Below are positions 31,986 to 42,126 of a stretch of DNA of 64,000 nt, in pieces. Every line of letters begins with the position of its first letter. The first letter of the stretch is position 1. The DNA is from Gemmatimonadaceae bacterium (GTDB taxonomy: Bacteria; Gemmatimonadota; Gemmatimonadetes; Gemmatimonadales; Gemmatimonadaceae). The notes under the pieces were generated by a model. It saw nothing but the letters and a program-made list of their open reading frames with translations, searched no databases and was not told the DNA's origin. The stretch lies in contig JAIEMN010000045.1 of the NCBI GenBank assembly GCA_019752115.1, positions 62,001-126,000 of the forward strand, written 5' to 3'. The position numbers were made by a program, and so were the translations under genes.

Positions 31986-34646
31986 ATGACCATGCTCGAC
32001 CGTCTCACCCGCGCGCTCGCCGATCGGTATCGCGTCACCCGCGAGCTTGGCGCCGGCGGCATGGCGACCGTGTATCACGCGGTCGACCTCAGGCACGACC
32101 GCGATGTGGCCATCAAGGTGCTGCACCCTGATCTCGGGGCAGCGCTCGGCGCCGATCGCTTTCTCGGCGAGATCCGCACCACGGCCCGCCTGCAGCATCC
32201 GAACATTCTGGCGCTGCTCGACAGCGGCGAAGCGGATGGGCTGCTGTACTACGTCATGCCGCTGGTCGATGGCGAGACGCTGCGCGAACGGCTCGAGCGC
32301 GAGAAGCAGTTGCCGCTGGAGCCTGCGCTGCGCATCGCGACGGAAGTGGGGGAAGCGCTGGCGTATGCGCACCGGCAGGGCGTCATCCATCGCGACATCA
32401 AGCCGGAGAACGTGCTGCTGCACGACGGGCGCCCCATGGTGGCCGACTTCGGCATCGCGCTCGCGGTGCAGACGGCGGGCGGGCAACGCATGACGCAAAC
32501 AGGGCTCAGCCTCGGGACGCCGCAGTACATGAGTCCCGAGCAGGCGATGGGCGAACGCACCATCGACGCGCGCAGTGATGTCTATGCGCTCGGCGCGGTC
32601 ACGTACGAGATGCTGACCGGTGAGCCGCCCTTCACCGGGGCCACGGTGCAAGCCATCGTGGCCAAGGTGCTCACCGAGCGTCCGGCGAACCCCACGGCGG
32701 TACGCGACACAATTCCGCGGCATGTGGAAGCCACGGTGCTCAAGGCGCTCGCCAAGCTACCGGCGGATCGCTGGACGACGGCGGGTGAGTTCGTGCACGC
32801 GTTGCAGCATGCCGAGGCGACGGCGACGCTCACGACGATGACGGCCGCGCCGGGCCTCGCGCGTCCGGCCCGTGGCGCCTCATGGGCGCGCGTCGCGCCC
32901 TGGAGTGTGGCCGTGGTGGCGCTTGGCGTGGCGGCGTGGGCTCTCTGGCGCACCGGGGCGAGGGACGACGTGCCCGCGCAGCCGATGCTGGTGGAGGCGC
33001 ACAACGTGGAGGTGCAGCAGCTGGCGTCGCTCGCGGGGCTGCGCAGCTTTGCGCTGTCGCGCGATGGGACGCATCTGGCGTGGCTCGGGCGCGATTCGGT
33101 GGCCGCCACACGGGTCTTCCTTTCCACGCTGAGTCGTGGGGATGTGCGCGCGATTCCGGGGACGGAGGACGCGCTGGGCGTTGCGCTCTCCCCCGACGGC
33201 AAGTCGGTGCTCTTCCTCCGCTCGCGCCAGGTCTTGGTCGTCGATGCGAACGGCGGGCAACCGCGACAGATCATGACGGGCCGTTTCAGCGGCGTGACGA
33301 TCACGCGCGATGGTTGGATCATCGTCGCCGGGCCGGATGGGGTGCAACGGGTACGGCTCACCGGAGGCGAGCCGGAGACGCTCGTCGCCAGCGCGGCCGA
33401 CTCCGGCGCGATGTACAGCGCACCGCACCTGATCGAGGAAACGCACACGCTGCTGCTGTCTCGACTCCGCCACAACGTGCCCGATCTGGTGGCCCTCCCG
33501 CTCGACGGCGGCGGAAAGCTGACGGAGCTGGGGATCAGCGCGGCGCGGGGGCTGTATCTGCGCGGCGTGCTGGTGTTCGTCGGACCCGATGGCATCTTGC
33601 AGGGCGTCCCCTTCGATCCGCGGAGCCTCAAGACGACCGGTGATCCGCGCATCATCGGCGAGACGCCGATCACCATGCGCGGCTCCCGCTACGACCTGGC
33701 GGACAATGGCCTGCTGGCCATTTCGACGCAGGATGCCACGCTGGGCGAACTCGTGCTGGTGAATCGGTCCGGCACCGCGCGGCTGCTGAGCGGCAAGAGC
33801 GCCTACTTCGGGCCGCGCTTCTCTCCCACCGATGCGCGGGTCGTAGTGGGCGAACTCAGCTCGCTGACGACCACGCGCGAAGGGGATCTCTACAGCATCG
33901 ATACGGCGACCGGGGTCAAGCTGCGCGTCACCACCGACGGCCAGAATTCGCGACCGGCGTGGACGCCCGACGGGCGCTCGCTGCTGCTGGCCAAGCGAAA
34001 GCCGTCCAACATCCTGTTCGCCGCTCGCATGCCGGCTGACGGCACGGCGCCGGCGACGACGCTCGTGGACCGCCCGGGCGGTATCTACGAGCTCGCCCTC
34101 ACCGCCGATGGGCGCACGCTGGTGTGGCGCGAAGATGCCAACTCGCAAAGCACGGGCCGCGATATCTTTGCCATGCCCGTCGATTCGCCGGCGGCGATGC
34201 GCCCCATCGCGCAGACACGGTTCAACGAGCGCAGCATTGCCACCAGCCCGACCGGCGACTGGCTGGCGTACGTGTCCAACGAATCCGGGCGCGACGAGGT
34301 GTACATTCGCCACCTCGCAGCCGGCGCCCCAAAGTTTGCCGTGTCCCGACGCGGTGGCGAAGAGCCGCGATGGACACGGTCCGGTGAAATCTTCTTCCGC
34401 TCCGGCGACTCCGTCCTCGTCTCGCGCGTGACGCTCGGGGCGCGCCCCACCGACGCCCCACGGATCACCGAACCGACGTTCCTGTTCGCCGCGCGTTACC
34501 AGCTGCTCGGGCTCGAGTCCACCTGGGACGCCGCGCCGGATGGCCGCTCCTTCGTGATGGTGCGATTGACCGATGCGCAGCGCTCGCCGGTGCTCCTGTA
34601 TGCGAACTGGCTGGAGGCGTGGAAGCGCGCCGCTGCCGCGAAGTAA
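31986..34646 (+). CDS. Transmembrane Ser/Thr kinase with PD40/TolB-type beta-propeller (K2)
   Basis: The 886-residue protein starts at ATG 31986 (MTMLDRL). The kinase domain has LGAGGMATVY, Lys44, VIHRDIKPEN (Asp137), DFG at 154-156 and YMSPEQ. A span at about residues 305-325 (VAPWSVAVVALGVAAWALW) is followed by about 560 residues of propeller-like repeats of the SPDG/SPTG type, including SPTGDWLAYVSNESGRDEVY. It is the only propeller kinase here on the plus strand. Its kinase domain differs more from the tandem copies than those do from each other. The ligand for the propeller is unknown. Confidence 0.9.
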   Translation: MTMLDRLTRALADRYRVTRELGAGGMATVYHAVDLRHDRDVAIKVLHPDLGAALGADRFLGEIRTTARLQHPNILALLDSGEADGLLYYVMPLVDGETLRERLEREKQLPLEPALRIATEVGEALAYAHRQGVIHRDIKPENVLLHDGRPMVADFGIALAVQTAGGQRMTQTGLSLGTPQYMSPEQAMGERTIDARSDVYALGAVTYEMLTGEPPFTGATVQAIVAKVLTERPANPTAVRDTIPRHVEATVLKALAKLPADRWTTAGEFVHALQHAEATATLTTMTAAPGLARPARGASWARVAPWSVAVVALGVAAWALWRTGARDDVPAQPMLVEAHNVEVQQLASLAGLRSFALSRDGTHLAWLGRDSVAATRVFLSTLSRGDVRAIPGTEDALGVALSPDGKSVLFLRSRQVLVVDANGGQPRQIMTGRFSGVTITRDGWIIVAGPDGVQRVRLTGGEPETLVASAADSGAMYSAPHLIEETHTLLLSRLRHNVPDLVALPLDGGGKLTELGISAARGLYLRGVLVFVGPDGILQGVPFDPRSLKTTGDPRIIGETPITMRGSRYDLADNGLLAISTQDATLGELVLVNRSGTARLLSGKSAYFGPRFSPTDARVVVGELSSLTTTREGDLYSIDTATGVKLRVTTDGQNSRPAWTPDGRSLLLAKRKPSNILFAARMPADGTAPATTLVDRPGGIYELALTADGRTLVWREDANSQSTGRDIFAMPVDSPAAMRPIAQTRFNERSIATSPTGDWLAYVSNESGRDEVYIRHLAAGAPKFAVSRRGGEEPRWTRSGEIFFRSGDSVLVSRVTLGARPTDAPRITEPTFLFAARYQLLGLESTWDAAPDGRSFVMVRLTDAQRSPVLLYANWLEAWKRAAAAK

Positions 34647-34679
34647 CGTGCCCGCGGTTCATCACCTGGAGATGCTTCG

Positions 34680-35219
34680 ATGACCAGAACCCTTCGGTTG
34701 GCCACGATGGGACTGCTGCTGGTTGCCGCGCGGCCTGCGGCGGCCCAGATGTACCCGCCCAGCCAGCGCACCACGATCGTGCAGCACGTGGCGCTCACCA
34801 CGGTCACGCTGGAGTACGGCCGCCCGGTGGCCCGCGGCCGCACGCTCTGGGGCGCGCTGGTGCCGTGGGACAGCCTCTGGCACCCCGGTGCCGACTCGGC
34901 CTCGCGCCTCACGGTCGATCACGACGTCACGATCGAGGGGAAGCCGCTGCGTGCGGGGACGTACTCCCTGTGGCTCATTCCGCGCGAGCACGCCGCGTGG
35001 ACGGTCATTCTGAATCGTGATGCGTTGGTGGATCACAAGTCGTACAGCGGCCCGTCGCGCGATGCGCTGCGGGTGGACGTGCTGCCCGACTCGCTCTCGA
35101 TGATGGAGAGCATGGCGATCTACTTCCCCATGGTGCTGCGCGACGAGGCGCAGCTGCGCATTCACTGGGGCGTGCAGGGGGTGACGGTGAAGGTGAAGGC
35201 GGCGTGGCGGGAGGGGTGA
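34680..35219 (+). CDS. DUF2911 secreted protein
   Basis: The 179-residue protein has a signal peptide ending near ARPAAAQ. The mature part has the DUF2911 pattern: LEYGRPVARGRTLWGALVPWDSLW..., then GADSASRLTVDHDVTIEGKPL and LRAGTYSLWLIPREHAAWTVI. The family is periplasmic or secreted and of unknown function. It lies 33 bp downstream of K2 on the same strand and may be co-transcribed with it, so it could be a partner or target of that signalling branch. Confidence 0.85.
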   Translation: MTRTLRLATMGLLLVAARPAAAQMYPPSQRTTIVQHVALTTVTLEYGRPVARGRTLWGALVPWDSLWHPGADSASRLTVDHDVTIEGKPLRAGTYSLWLIPREHAAWTVILNRDALVDHKSYSGPSRDALRVDVLPDSLSMMESMAIYFPMVLRDEAQLRIHWGVQGVTVKVKAAWREG

Positions 35220-35266
35220 GCCGCGCTGCTCCGCGATGTACCCGTGGCCACGCCCCCGGGATGGCC

Positions 35267-38008
35267 TTACCGCGCCGCTCCCTCACTCTTCACGCGAGCC
35301 GTCCAGTTGGTCAGCACGCGGATATGAAGATCATCGCCCACGCCCCCCGCCGAATTAGAGGTGGTGACGAGCACCGCATCCCCCGACGGGAAGAGATCGT
35401 AGCTGAAGGTTCCCTCTGTGCGATAGAACGGATCCGGCGCGAGCGAATCACGTGCCGTCACCGCCAGCGGTGCGAATGACAACGTCGCGCGCGCAAAATT
35501 CCTCGACGCGCGGAAGAGCAGGCGCCGTCCGTCGGGATACCAGACGGGCTCCACGCCGCCGTGCTCGGACACGCGCAGGCGCGGGCCGCGGCCATCGGTG
35601 TCGAGCACGTAGATCTCGTTCACGCCCGATTCGTCCGACTGATACGCGACCCAGCGTCCATCGGGTGACATCGCCGGGTTGAGCTCGCGCGCGGCGGTGG
35701 CGGCAATGGCGAGCGGCCGCCGCACCCGCAAGTCGGCGAGCGTCGACATATAAATATCGGGGTTGAACGACGTTCCCCCGATGCGCACCGCGACGCGGCT
35801 GTTGGTCCGCGCCAACGACAGGTACTGGAAGCCGAATCCCTTGCCGGCGGCACCGGCATCGAAGTTCGTGCGCAGCAACGTGGAATCTGGGCCGCTCCGG
35901 TCCCACGCGCGTGAGATGACCAGCACGGAATCCACGCCGAAGCGCCGCAGGTGCACGACGCGACGTCCATCCGCACTCCATTCGCCGCGGAACGACGCCG
36001 AATCATCGGTCAGGCGCGTGAACGTATTGGTGGCAAACTCGTAGATCGACAGGTTGCCAAGATCGGGCGAGGCGTCGCGCCGCACGATCGCGCGCTGTCC
36101 ATCCGGCGAAATGCGCATGTCGCGGAACACGCCACCGGCATCGGTGAGTGTCGTGGCTCGCCCGCCCGAGAGGTCGTAGCGGACGAGCGCGTCGGGCGCC
36201 ACCGTCACGGCGCCCGTCAAGGCGGGCTGGTACATCAGCGTCCCGTGGTCCGTGACACCGTAGCTGAATTGTCCGCCGCCACCATACGCCACCCGGTCGA
36301 CTATCCTCACCGGGGCGCCCCCTGCGCGACGCGAACGAATGTCGAACGACACCGCGTACAACCCATCTCGGCGGCCGAACAACACGTAGCCGGACGCATA
36401 TCGGGGATTCGATCCCGGGAGATCGAGTGGCTGTATGACGCCGCTCGCAATCTCGAGCACGCCAACCCGCTGCGCGTCAAGGCGACGCACCACCCCGCTG
36501 CCTTCGATAAAGTTGATCAGTGCGTAACGGCCGCCCGGCAGTGCCGAAGGATAGTTCACACCGACGGCGCGCCCATTGAGCGTTGGCACGATACGCTGCA
36601 TCGCTCGCCCGGGGGTCGCGATGGCCAGGACCGTGTCGACTTGGAAGAGCAACCGTCCGTCGTCGGTCCAGGTGGAGGCGCCGATGCTGGTCCGTGCCAC
36701 CTCGATCGGCGTGCCCCCGTCCACCGCAATCGTGAAGAGCACTTCGCCGGCGTAGTACGCAATCTGTCGCCCATCCGGAGAGAAGGTGGGCCATGTCGCG
36801 CCGTTCGTGCCAGGCACCCGTCGGAACTCGAGATCGTCGCTGCGACGCAGATAGAGCGAACGCTGGGTGCCGGAACCGACCAGCAGGACGGCCGCCAGGT
36901 ACTGTCCATCGGGGGAGATGGCGACCTTCCAGCCGCCCGCCACGCCGGCAATTCTGGCGCTGTCGGCCAGCCCGATCTGGAACACGCTGCTTGCCTCACG
37001 AGCGGCCGGCGCGTCGGTGCGGCGCATTCGGTCCACGCCAAGGCCGATCGCGATCACCGTACTCACCGCCGCGAGGGCGGGCCAAATCCAACGCGTTCCG
37101 ACGGCAGGCGGCCCGCCACGCGCGGCGCGCGACGGTCGAGCGCGCGGCGCTTCCCCAAGCAGGGTGGCGCGAAATTCGGCGGCGCTTGCCACGCGATCGG
37201 CGGGCAGCTTCTCCAGCGCCACGTGCACCGCATCCGCGACATGCGCGGGAACGTTGCGCCGGAGCGAATCGAGTGGTGCCGGATCACCGCTCAGCACCTT
37301 GGCGACGATCGCCTGACTCGTCGGTCCCGTGAACGGCGGCTCCCCGGCGATCATCTCGTAGGTCACCGCGCCCAGCGCATAGAGATCGGCGCGCGCGTCG
37401 ACGTTCCGCTCGCCCATGGCCTGCTCGGGGGCCATGTACTGCGGCGTGCCGAGACTCAAGCCGGTCTGGGTCATACGCGTGCCGCCGGCGTTGGTCACCG
37501 CGAGGGCAATGCCGAAGTCGGCAACCAGCGCGTGCCCACCCTGGAGCAGGATATTCTCGGGCTTGATGTCGCGATGAATGACCCCGCGGTCGTGCGCGTA
37601 CTGCAAGGCGTCGGCGACTTCCCGCGCCAGCGTGATGGCGTCGGGAATGCGGAGTTGCCGTTCACGCTCGAGCCGATGGCGCAGCGTTTCGCCTTCCACG
37701 TACGGCATCACGAAGAACAGCTGCCCGGCCGCTTCCCCGCTGTCGAACAGCGGCAGGATGTGCGGGTGCTGCAGGCTCGCGGTGGTGCGGATCTCGCTCA
37801 GAAAGCGTTCGGCGCCGAGCACCGCGGCCAGCTCAGGGTGCAGCACCTTGATGGCGACCTCACGCGCGTGGCGCACGTCGCGCGCGAGATAGACCGTGGC
37901 CATGCCACCGGCGCCGAGCTCGCGTTGGAGCTCATAGCGGTCGGCGAGGGCGGCGCGGAGGCGCGCGTCGGAGGCGGGGCTGCTCACGGTGCGTTCGTCA
38001 CGGGTCAT
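35267..38008 (-). CDS. Transmembrane Ser/Thr kinase with beta-propeller (K3)
   Basis: The 913-residue protein starts at ATG 38008 with a short extra N-terminus (MTRDERTVSSPASD). Kinase landmarks are LGAGGMATVYLARD, Lys54, VIHRDIKPEN (Asp147), DFG at 164-166 and YMAPEQ, in the near-identical form shared with K5-K10. A span (WIWPALAAVSTVIAIGLGV) precedes a propeller with repeats such as SPDGRQIAYYAGEVLF and SPDGRWVAYQSDESGVNEIY. Upstream codons to 38266 run antisense to the neighbouring ATPase end and are unlikely to be translated. Confidence 0.9.
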   Translation of the reverse strand: MTRDERTVSSPASDARLRAALADRYELQRELGAGGMATVYLARDVRHAREVAIKVLHPELAAVLGAERFLSEIRTTASLQHPHILPLFDSGEAAGQLFFVMPYVEGETLRHRLERERQLRIPDAITLAREVADALQYAHDRGVIHRDIKPENILLQGGHALVADFGIALAVTNAGGTRMTQTGLSLGTPQYMAPEQAMGERNVDARADLYALGAVTYEMIAGEPPFTGPTSQAIVAKVLSGDPAPLDSLRRNVPAHVADAVHVALEKLPADRVASAAEFRATLLGEAPRARPSRAARGGPPAVGTRWIWPALAAVSTVIAIGLGVDRMRRTDAPAAREASSVFQIGLADSARIAGVAGGWKVAISPDGQYLAAVLLVGSGTQRSLYLRRSDDLEFRRVPGTNGATWPTFSPDGRQIAYYAGEVLFTIAVDGGTPIEVARTSIGASTWTDDGRLLFQVDTVLAIATPGRAMQRIVPTLNGRAVGVNYPSALPGGRYALINFIEGSGVVRRLDAQRVGVLEIASGVIQPLDLPGSNPRYASGYVLFGRRDGLYAVSFDIRSRRAGGAPVRIVDRVAYGGGGQFSYGVTDHGTLMYQPALTGAVTVAPDALVRYDLSGGRATTLTDAGGVFRDMRISPDGQRAIVRRDASPDLGNLSIYEFATNTFTRLTDDSASFRGEWSADGRRVVHLRRFGVDSVLVISRAWDRSGPDSTLLRTNFDAGAAGKGFGFQYLSLARTNSRVAVRIGGTSFNPDIYMSTLADLRVRRPLAIAATAARELNPAMSPDGRWVAYQSDESGVNEIYVLDTDGRGPRLRVSEHGGVEPVWYPDGRRLLFRASRNFARATLSFAPLAVTARDSLAPDPFYRTEGTFSYDLFPSGDAVLVTTSNSAGGVGDDLHIRVLTNWTARVKSEGAAR

Positions 38009-38103
38009 CCCAAGGTACGGCCGACGCGACGCGGTCGCCAACGTCGCGTGCGGTGTGCGGCTTGCGCGTCCGATCGTTGACGCGGAGTGACTGGCTTGGC
38101 CGC

Positions 38104-39363
38104 CTACAGCACGCGCCACCAGGGCACGGAGAGCACGCGGTCGGCAAGCCACCGCGTCTCGGTGCCGCCGTGCAACAGCAGCCCACCGACCGCGGCTGGA
38201 TACTCGCGGAGGAACAGCCGCAACCCGTCGGCGTCGTTGTAGGTCGGACGCTCCCCGCTCTTGCACTCGATCGCGAGCAGTCGGCCGTCCGGTTGCTCCA
38301 CGACGACGTCCACTTCGTCCTGGGTGGTGGTGCGCCAGTGCATGAGCGACGGCTTCTGCAACTGCGCGTCGCGCCAGACGAGGAGATCCTGCACGATCAG
38401 GTTCTCGAAGTGAAAGCCGGTGAGTGGCGGTGTGCCGGCGAGATGCCAGGCCAGTGCCGTGTCGCTCCAGTACACCTTCGGCGTTTTGGTCAGGCGCTTG
38501 CCGCGGTTGACCGCGTACACCTCGAGGCGAACGAGCTGGTACGATTGCTCAAGGAGATCGAGGTAGCGAAAGGCCGTGGTCGGCGCGATGCCGGCTTCGT
38601 TCGCCCACGCCGAGCGGTTGATGAGCTGCCCGATGCGATGCGCGGCGATGCGCATGAGGCGACGCAGGTCCAGCGGATTGCTCACGGACGCGAGATCGCG
38701 CAGGTCCCGATCGAGATAGGTCTCGAGGTACCCCTGAAACCATAACGCGCGTTCGTCGGCCGTGGTCTGTTCCACAGCGGGTGTGGGATACCCACCGATA
38801 CGGGCGTGGTCGCGCCAATCGGCGGCAACGGCCGGCATCGACTGCACCTGATCCAACCAGTCGGTCGTGCTGCTCGCGAAAAAGTCGGACCACGTGCCGG
38901 CGACCCCCTGACCGAGCTGCTCGCGCCGGGACATCGGCCAGAGCGTGGTGTAGGCGGCGCGACCGGCGAGCGATTCGTTCACGCGGCGCATCTCGAGCAG
39001 GTTGGCGGACCCCGTGAGGACGAATTGCCCCACGGCTCGCTGCCCGGCGTAGGCACGTTCGTCGACGATCTCCTTGAGGGCGAGCACGAGGGCCGGGTCT
39101 CGTTGGATCTCGTCGATGATCACCTTGGGCGCCGACCGAAGGAGGGCGTGCGGATCGCGTTGCGCCTGCTCGCGAATGTCCGCGCGGTCGAGCGTGAGGA
39201 AGAGGTACTCGCCAAGACTCGGCAGCGTGCGGACGAGCGTACTCTTGCCCGTTTGCCGCGCCCCCATCAGCACCGAGACGGGCATGACCTGCGTGCTGGC
39301 GACCAGGTGCTGAGCGCCAAATCGAGGGAGATTGGCTCCGATTCGGCCTGCCGGTGACGTCAT
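38104..39363 (-). CDS. DUF4143-type AAA ATPase (first copy)
   Basis: The 419-residue protein has an AAA_14-like ATPase domain with Walker A GARQTGKSTLV near residues 34-44, Walker B KVIIDEIQRDP and sensor FVLTGSANLL. A C-terminal DUF4143 domain follows, with IECKSGERPTYNDADG and the end VPWWRVL. The DUF4143 part has a nuclease-like E-x-K pattern (WRTTTQDEVDVVVEQ...IECKS), known from PD-(D/E)XK folds. The cellular role of the family is unclear. A 20-bp palindrome spans the start codon. A paralogue lies at 56618-57859. Confidence 0.85.
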   Translation of the reverse strand: MTSPAGRIGANLPRFGAQHLVASTQVMPVSVLMGARQTGKSTLVRTLPSLGEYLFLTLDRADIREQAQRDPHALLRSAPKVIIDEIQRDPALVLALKEIVDERAYAGQRAVGQFVLTGSANLLEMRRVNESLAGRAAYTTLWPMSRREQLGQGVAGTWSDFFASSTTDWLDQVQSMPAVAADWRDHARIGGYPTPAVEQTTADERALWFQGYLETYLDRDLRDLASVSNPLDLRRLMRIAAHRIGQLINRSAWANEAGIAPTTAFRYLDLLEQSYQLVRLEVYAVNRGKRLTKTPKVYWSDTALAWHLAGTPPLTGFHFENLIVQDLLVWRDAQLQKPSLMHWRTTTQDEVDVVVEQPDGRLLAIECKSGERPTYNDADGLRLFLREYPAAVGGLLLHGGTETRWLADRVLSVPWWRVL

Positions 39364-39378
39364 AAAATGTTTTATGAC
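39359..39378 (-). promoter_or_regulatory. 20-bp palindrome over the start codon of the first DUF4143 ATPase gene
   Basis: GTCATAAAATGTTTTATGAC has perfect 9-bp arms around two central bases. The start codon of the ATPase gene (39361-39363 on the minus strand) is inside one arm. There is no Shine-Dalgarno sequence ahead of it. The AT-rich palindrome stands out in this GC-rich region and could be a self-regulatory operator or overlap the -10 of a leaderless promoter. Confidence 0.65.
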
Positions 39379-39395
39379 ATGGGGTTATGCAAATC

Positions 39396-39431
39396 GTCCA
39401 TGTTGTGGACGAATTTCATCCACTGGATGAA
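39396..39431. repeat. Two adjacent small hairpins between the K4 gene and the ATPase gene
   Basis: GTCCA/TGGAC (39396-39400, 39406-39410) pair around 5 bases. TTCATCCA/TGGATGAA (39415-39422, 39424-39431) pair around one base. They lie in the 132-bp gap after the K4 gene and before the ATPase. They may be part of a terminator or of the ATPase control region. Confidence 0.5.
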
Positions 39432-39495
39432 CGATACCGGTCGCTCAGGCTGACGTCAATCGCCGACCGGGCGGCGCGCAGGGTGTCGAGGCTGA

Positions 39496-42126
39496 TCAGC
39501 GCGAGCCGCTGTTGACGCGCTCGTGCAGTTCGCGGATCCAGTTGTGCACCAGGACAATCTTGGTGTCGCCCGGAACACGCCGAGTGAAGACCACCTCTCG
39601 CTCGCCGGCTGAGACATCATACGCCCGGTTCGATTCCGAGCCGAGGTTCGCATTGACGGACTTCAGATCCAGTATGGTGCGGCGCGTCGGCGCAATCGTT
39701 CCATCGGCACCGAGATCGGCAGCGAGCAGCGTGGTCCCGCGCCGATAGTACAGCGTGCGCCCTTGCTTGGACCAGAATGGCGCTGCGCCGCCGTCCTGCG
39801 AGATGGTGATGCGTGGACCATCGGCCGGAAACGGCCGGACGTAGACTTCGAATCGTCCCGACGCATCCGAGACGTATGCCAACCACTTGCTGTCGCTGGA
39901 AATGGCCGCGCTCAGTTCGACACTCGGGCCGGAGGCCACCGGAACGGGAGCCGCCGTATCGCGAGGGCGCACGGCAAAGAGATCGTTTGGCGCCGCGCGA
40001 GCGGCTGGCGTGCGGAATACGATCCACTGCGCATTCGGCGAGAGTATCGATTCCGCGGCATCACGATCCTGCATCAGCGTGTCGATTGGCCCCGTGCCGT
40101 CGGCCCGGCGCGTCTGGAATACCGACCGATTCGGACTGCCCATGAACACGATGCGCTGCCCGTCGGCCATCCAATCACCGCGATAGGCGTCTCCGAGTGG
40201 TGTGATGGCGCCAGAGCCGCGCGTGTAGGTGAGCAGGCGGCCGCGGCGCGTCTGCAGCAGGATGCGAGATCCATCCGGAGAAAACCGCGGCTGAAGATAG
40301 GCATCCGCGGGGAGAGCGAGCGTCGCCTCCGCGCCCGATGTCTGACGGATGACCACCTCATTGAGCAGCGCTCCTTGCAGCACGAGCAGCGTGCCGCTTG
40401 CGGAGACCACCGCCTGCGGCCCATTCGCCCGATCGCCCATGATGTTGTCGGCCAGCACGACCGGTGCGCGCGCCGTGGTCAGGGCCTTCGCCTCGGCCGG
40501 CAACGCCAGCATCGTGCTCGAGTCGGGATCCAACGCCAGGAGGGTATTCTCGAGGACCGCAATCGGCACCAGTCGGGGATATGGGAGCACGCGGATTTCG
40601 CCGCTGGCGAGAGATACCGTCGCGAGCGTTCCGCTCGGTCCGAGCGCCGAGTCCGACATGCTGATCACGATCGTCTGGCGATCCGGGAGCAGCACCGGAT
40701 GGCGGCCGGTCAGGCGGCGGTCGGGGGGCGTGATGATCCTCAGCGAACCAGTCTCCGTGGCAATCGCGGCCACCCATCTCGTCGATCCCAGCAGCAGGGT
40801 GTCGCCATTGCCCCAGGTGAGTCCGTTGTACTGGATGCCGCTGGCCAACGTCGTGACGCGGCGCGCATCGCCGCCCGAGAGCGGCAGTTGGCGCAGCTCG
40901 AATCCGTCCCGATACAACAGCCGGGAACCGTCTCTCGAGAAGAGCAGGTCCTTCACCTCGTGATCGATGATCACGCGCGGCGTGAGATCCGCCGTCTGGC
41001 GAAGCATCACCCGACTGCCGTTCTCATCCTGCACCAGATACGCGAGCCGCTGACCATCAGGTGAAATGGCGAGGCCACCCTGAATCGCAAACGACGGATT
41101 CTCGGTGGGTGCCAATGGAATGGGCAAGCGCACAACCGGTGCACTGGCTGCGCCGGCGTCGGGCGTGGATTGCCACCGCGCCAGCGCGACGAGTAATGAC
41201 GCAAGCGCCACCAGCCAGGGAACAAATCGAATCCAGCGCGCTGGGCGACCGCCCGCCGATGGCATCGCGGTCGCGGCCGCCGTACTCGCAAGCGGCGTGG
41301 CCAGCGCCTGCGCAAACGCCCGCGCACTCGCAAAGCGATCCGCCGGCAGCTTCTCGAGCGCCCGCCGCACCGCCGCGTCCACCGCGGGTGGCACATTCGG
41401 GCGGAGCATCGTGAGCGGCCGCACGGTGTCGGTGAGCAGCTTGGCCACGATGGCCTGCGCACTCGCCCCCGTGTGCGGCGGCTCGCCGGTGAGCATCTCG
41501 TACGTCACCGCGCCGAGTGCATAGAGGTCGGCGCGCGGGCCCACCGCCTTGTCGCCCACCGCCTGCTCCGGGGCCATGTACTGCGGCGTCCCGAGCGACA
41601 ACCCGGTCTGCGTCAGCCGCGCGCCGCCGGCCGTCTGCACGGCCAGCGCGATGCCGAAGTCCGCCACCAGCGCATGCCCATCCTGCAGCAGGATATTCTC
41701 GGGCTTGATGTCGCGGTGCACGATGCCCTGGGCGTGCGCATGCTCGAGCGCATCGGCCACCTCCCGCGCCACGCGCACCGCGTCGTCGATGGCCAGCTGC
41801 TGGTCGCGCTCGATCTGCGCGCGCAGCGTTTCGCCGCGCACATACGGCATGACGTAGTAGAGCAACCCGTCCGCCGCCCCGCTGTCGAGCAGCGGCAGAA
41901 TGTGCGGATGCTGCAGCCGCGCGGTGGTCTTGATCTCGGCGAGGAACCGCTCGCCGCCGATGGCGGCCCCGAGATCCGGGTGCAGGACCTTGATGGCGAC
42001 ATCGCGGTCGTGGCGCACATCGCGGGCGAGATACACCGTGGCCATGCCGCCGGCGCCGAGCTCGCGAGCGAGCTCGTACCGATCAGCAAGCGCGGCGGCA
42101 AGACGGTCACGGGGCGTGTCGCTCAT
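39496..42126 (-). CDS. Transmembrane Ser/Thr kinase with beta-propeller (K4)
   Basis: The 876-residue protein starts at ATG 42126, which overlaps the stop of K5 (ATGA), so translation is coupled. Landmarks are LGAGGMATVYLARD, Lys46, IVHRDIKPEN (Asp139), DFG at 156-158 and YMAPEQ. Its kinase domain is less like the tandem group than K5-K10 are (DVRHDRDVAIKVLHPDLGAAI). A span (FVPWLVALASLLVALARW) precedes a propeller with SPDGQRLAYLVQDENGS and SSDSKWLAYVSDASGRFEVY. The C-terminus LVHNWIRELHERV resembles the common NWFxELR ending of the group. Confidence 0.9.
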   Translation of the reverse strand: MSDTPRDRLAAALADRYELARELGAGGMATVYLARDVRHDRDVAIKVLHPDLGAAIGGERFLAEIKTTARLQHPHILPLLDSGAADGLLYYVMPYVRGETLRAQIERDQQLAIDDAVRVAREVADALEHAHAQGIVHRDIKPENILLQDGHALVADFGIALAVQTAGGARLTQTGLSLGTPQYMAPEQAVGDKAVGPRADLYALGAVTYEMLTGEPPHTGASAQAIVAKLLTDTVRPLTMLRPNVPPAVDAAVRRALEKLPADRFASARAFAQALATPLASTAAATAMPSAGGRPARWIRFVPWLVALASLLVALARWQSTPDAGAASAPVVRLPIPLAPTENPSFAIQGGLAISPDGQRLAYLVQDENGSRVMLRQTADLTPRVIIDHEVKDLLFSRDGSRLLYRDGFELRQLPLSGGDARRVTTLASGIQYNGLTWGNGDTLLLGSTRWVAAIATETGSLRIITPPDRRLTGRHPVLLPDRQTIVISMSDSALGPSGTLATVSLASGEIRVLPYPRLVPIAVLENTLLALDPDSSTMLALPAEAKALTTARAPVVLADNIMGDRANGPQAVVSASGTLLVLQGALLNEVVIRQTSGAEATLALPADAYLQPRFSPDGSRILLQTRRGRLLTYTRGSGAITPLGDAYRGDWMADGQRIVFMGSPNRSVFQTRRADGTGPIDTLMQDRDAAESILSPNAQWIVFRTPAARAAPNDLFAVRPRDTAAPVPVASGPSVELSAAISSDSKWLAYVSDASGRFEVYVRPFPADGPRITISQDGGAAPFWSKQGRTLYYRRGTTLLAADLGADGTIAPTRRTILDLKSVNANLGSESNRAYDVSAGEREVVFTRRVPGDTKIVLVHNWIRELHERVNSGSR

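Noticed and set aside
31788-32723. Long N-terminal extension of the K1 kinase
   Set aside because: It would be antisense to the K2 kinase domain; the ATG at 31787 gives the normal kinase start.
35951-38080. 709-residue open frame on the plus strand
   Set aside because: It lies antisense to the K3 kinase and has the repetitive RRR/AHR composition of GC-rich shadow frames; similar frames are opposite every kinase gene.
38104-39363. Insertion-sequence ATPase or transposase helper
   Set aside because: Walker motifs and palindromes recalled IstB-like genes, but the DUF4143 C-terminus and lack of a transposase or target duplication do not fit.
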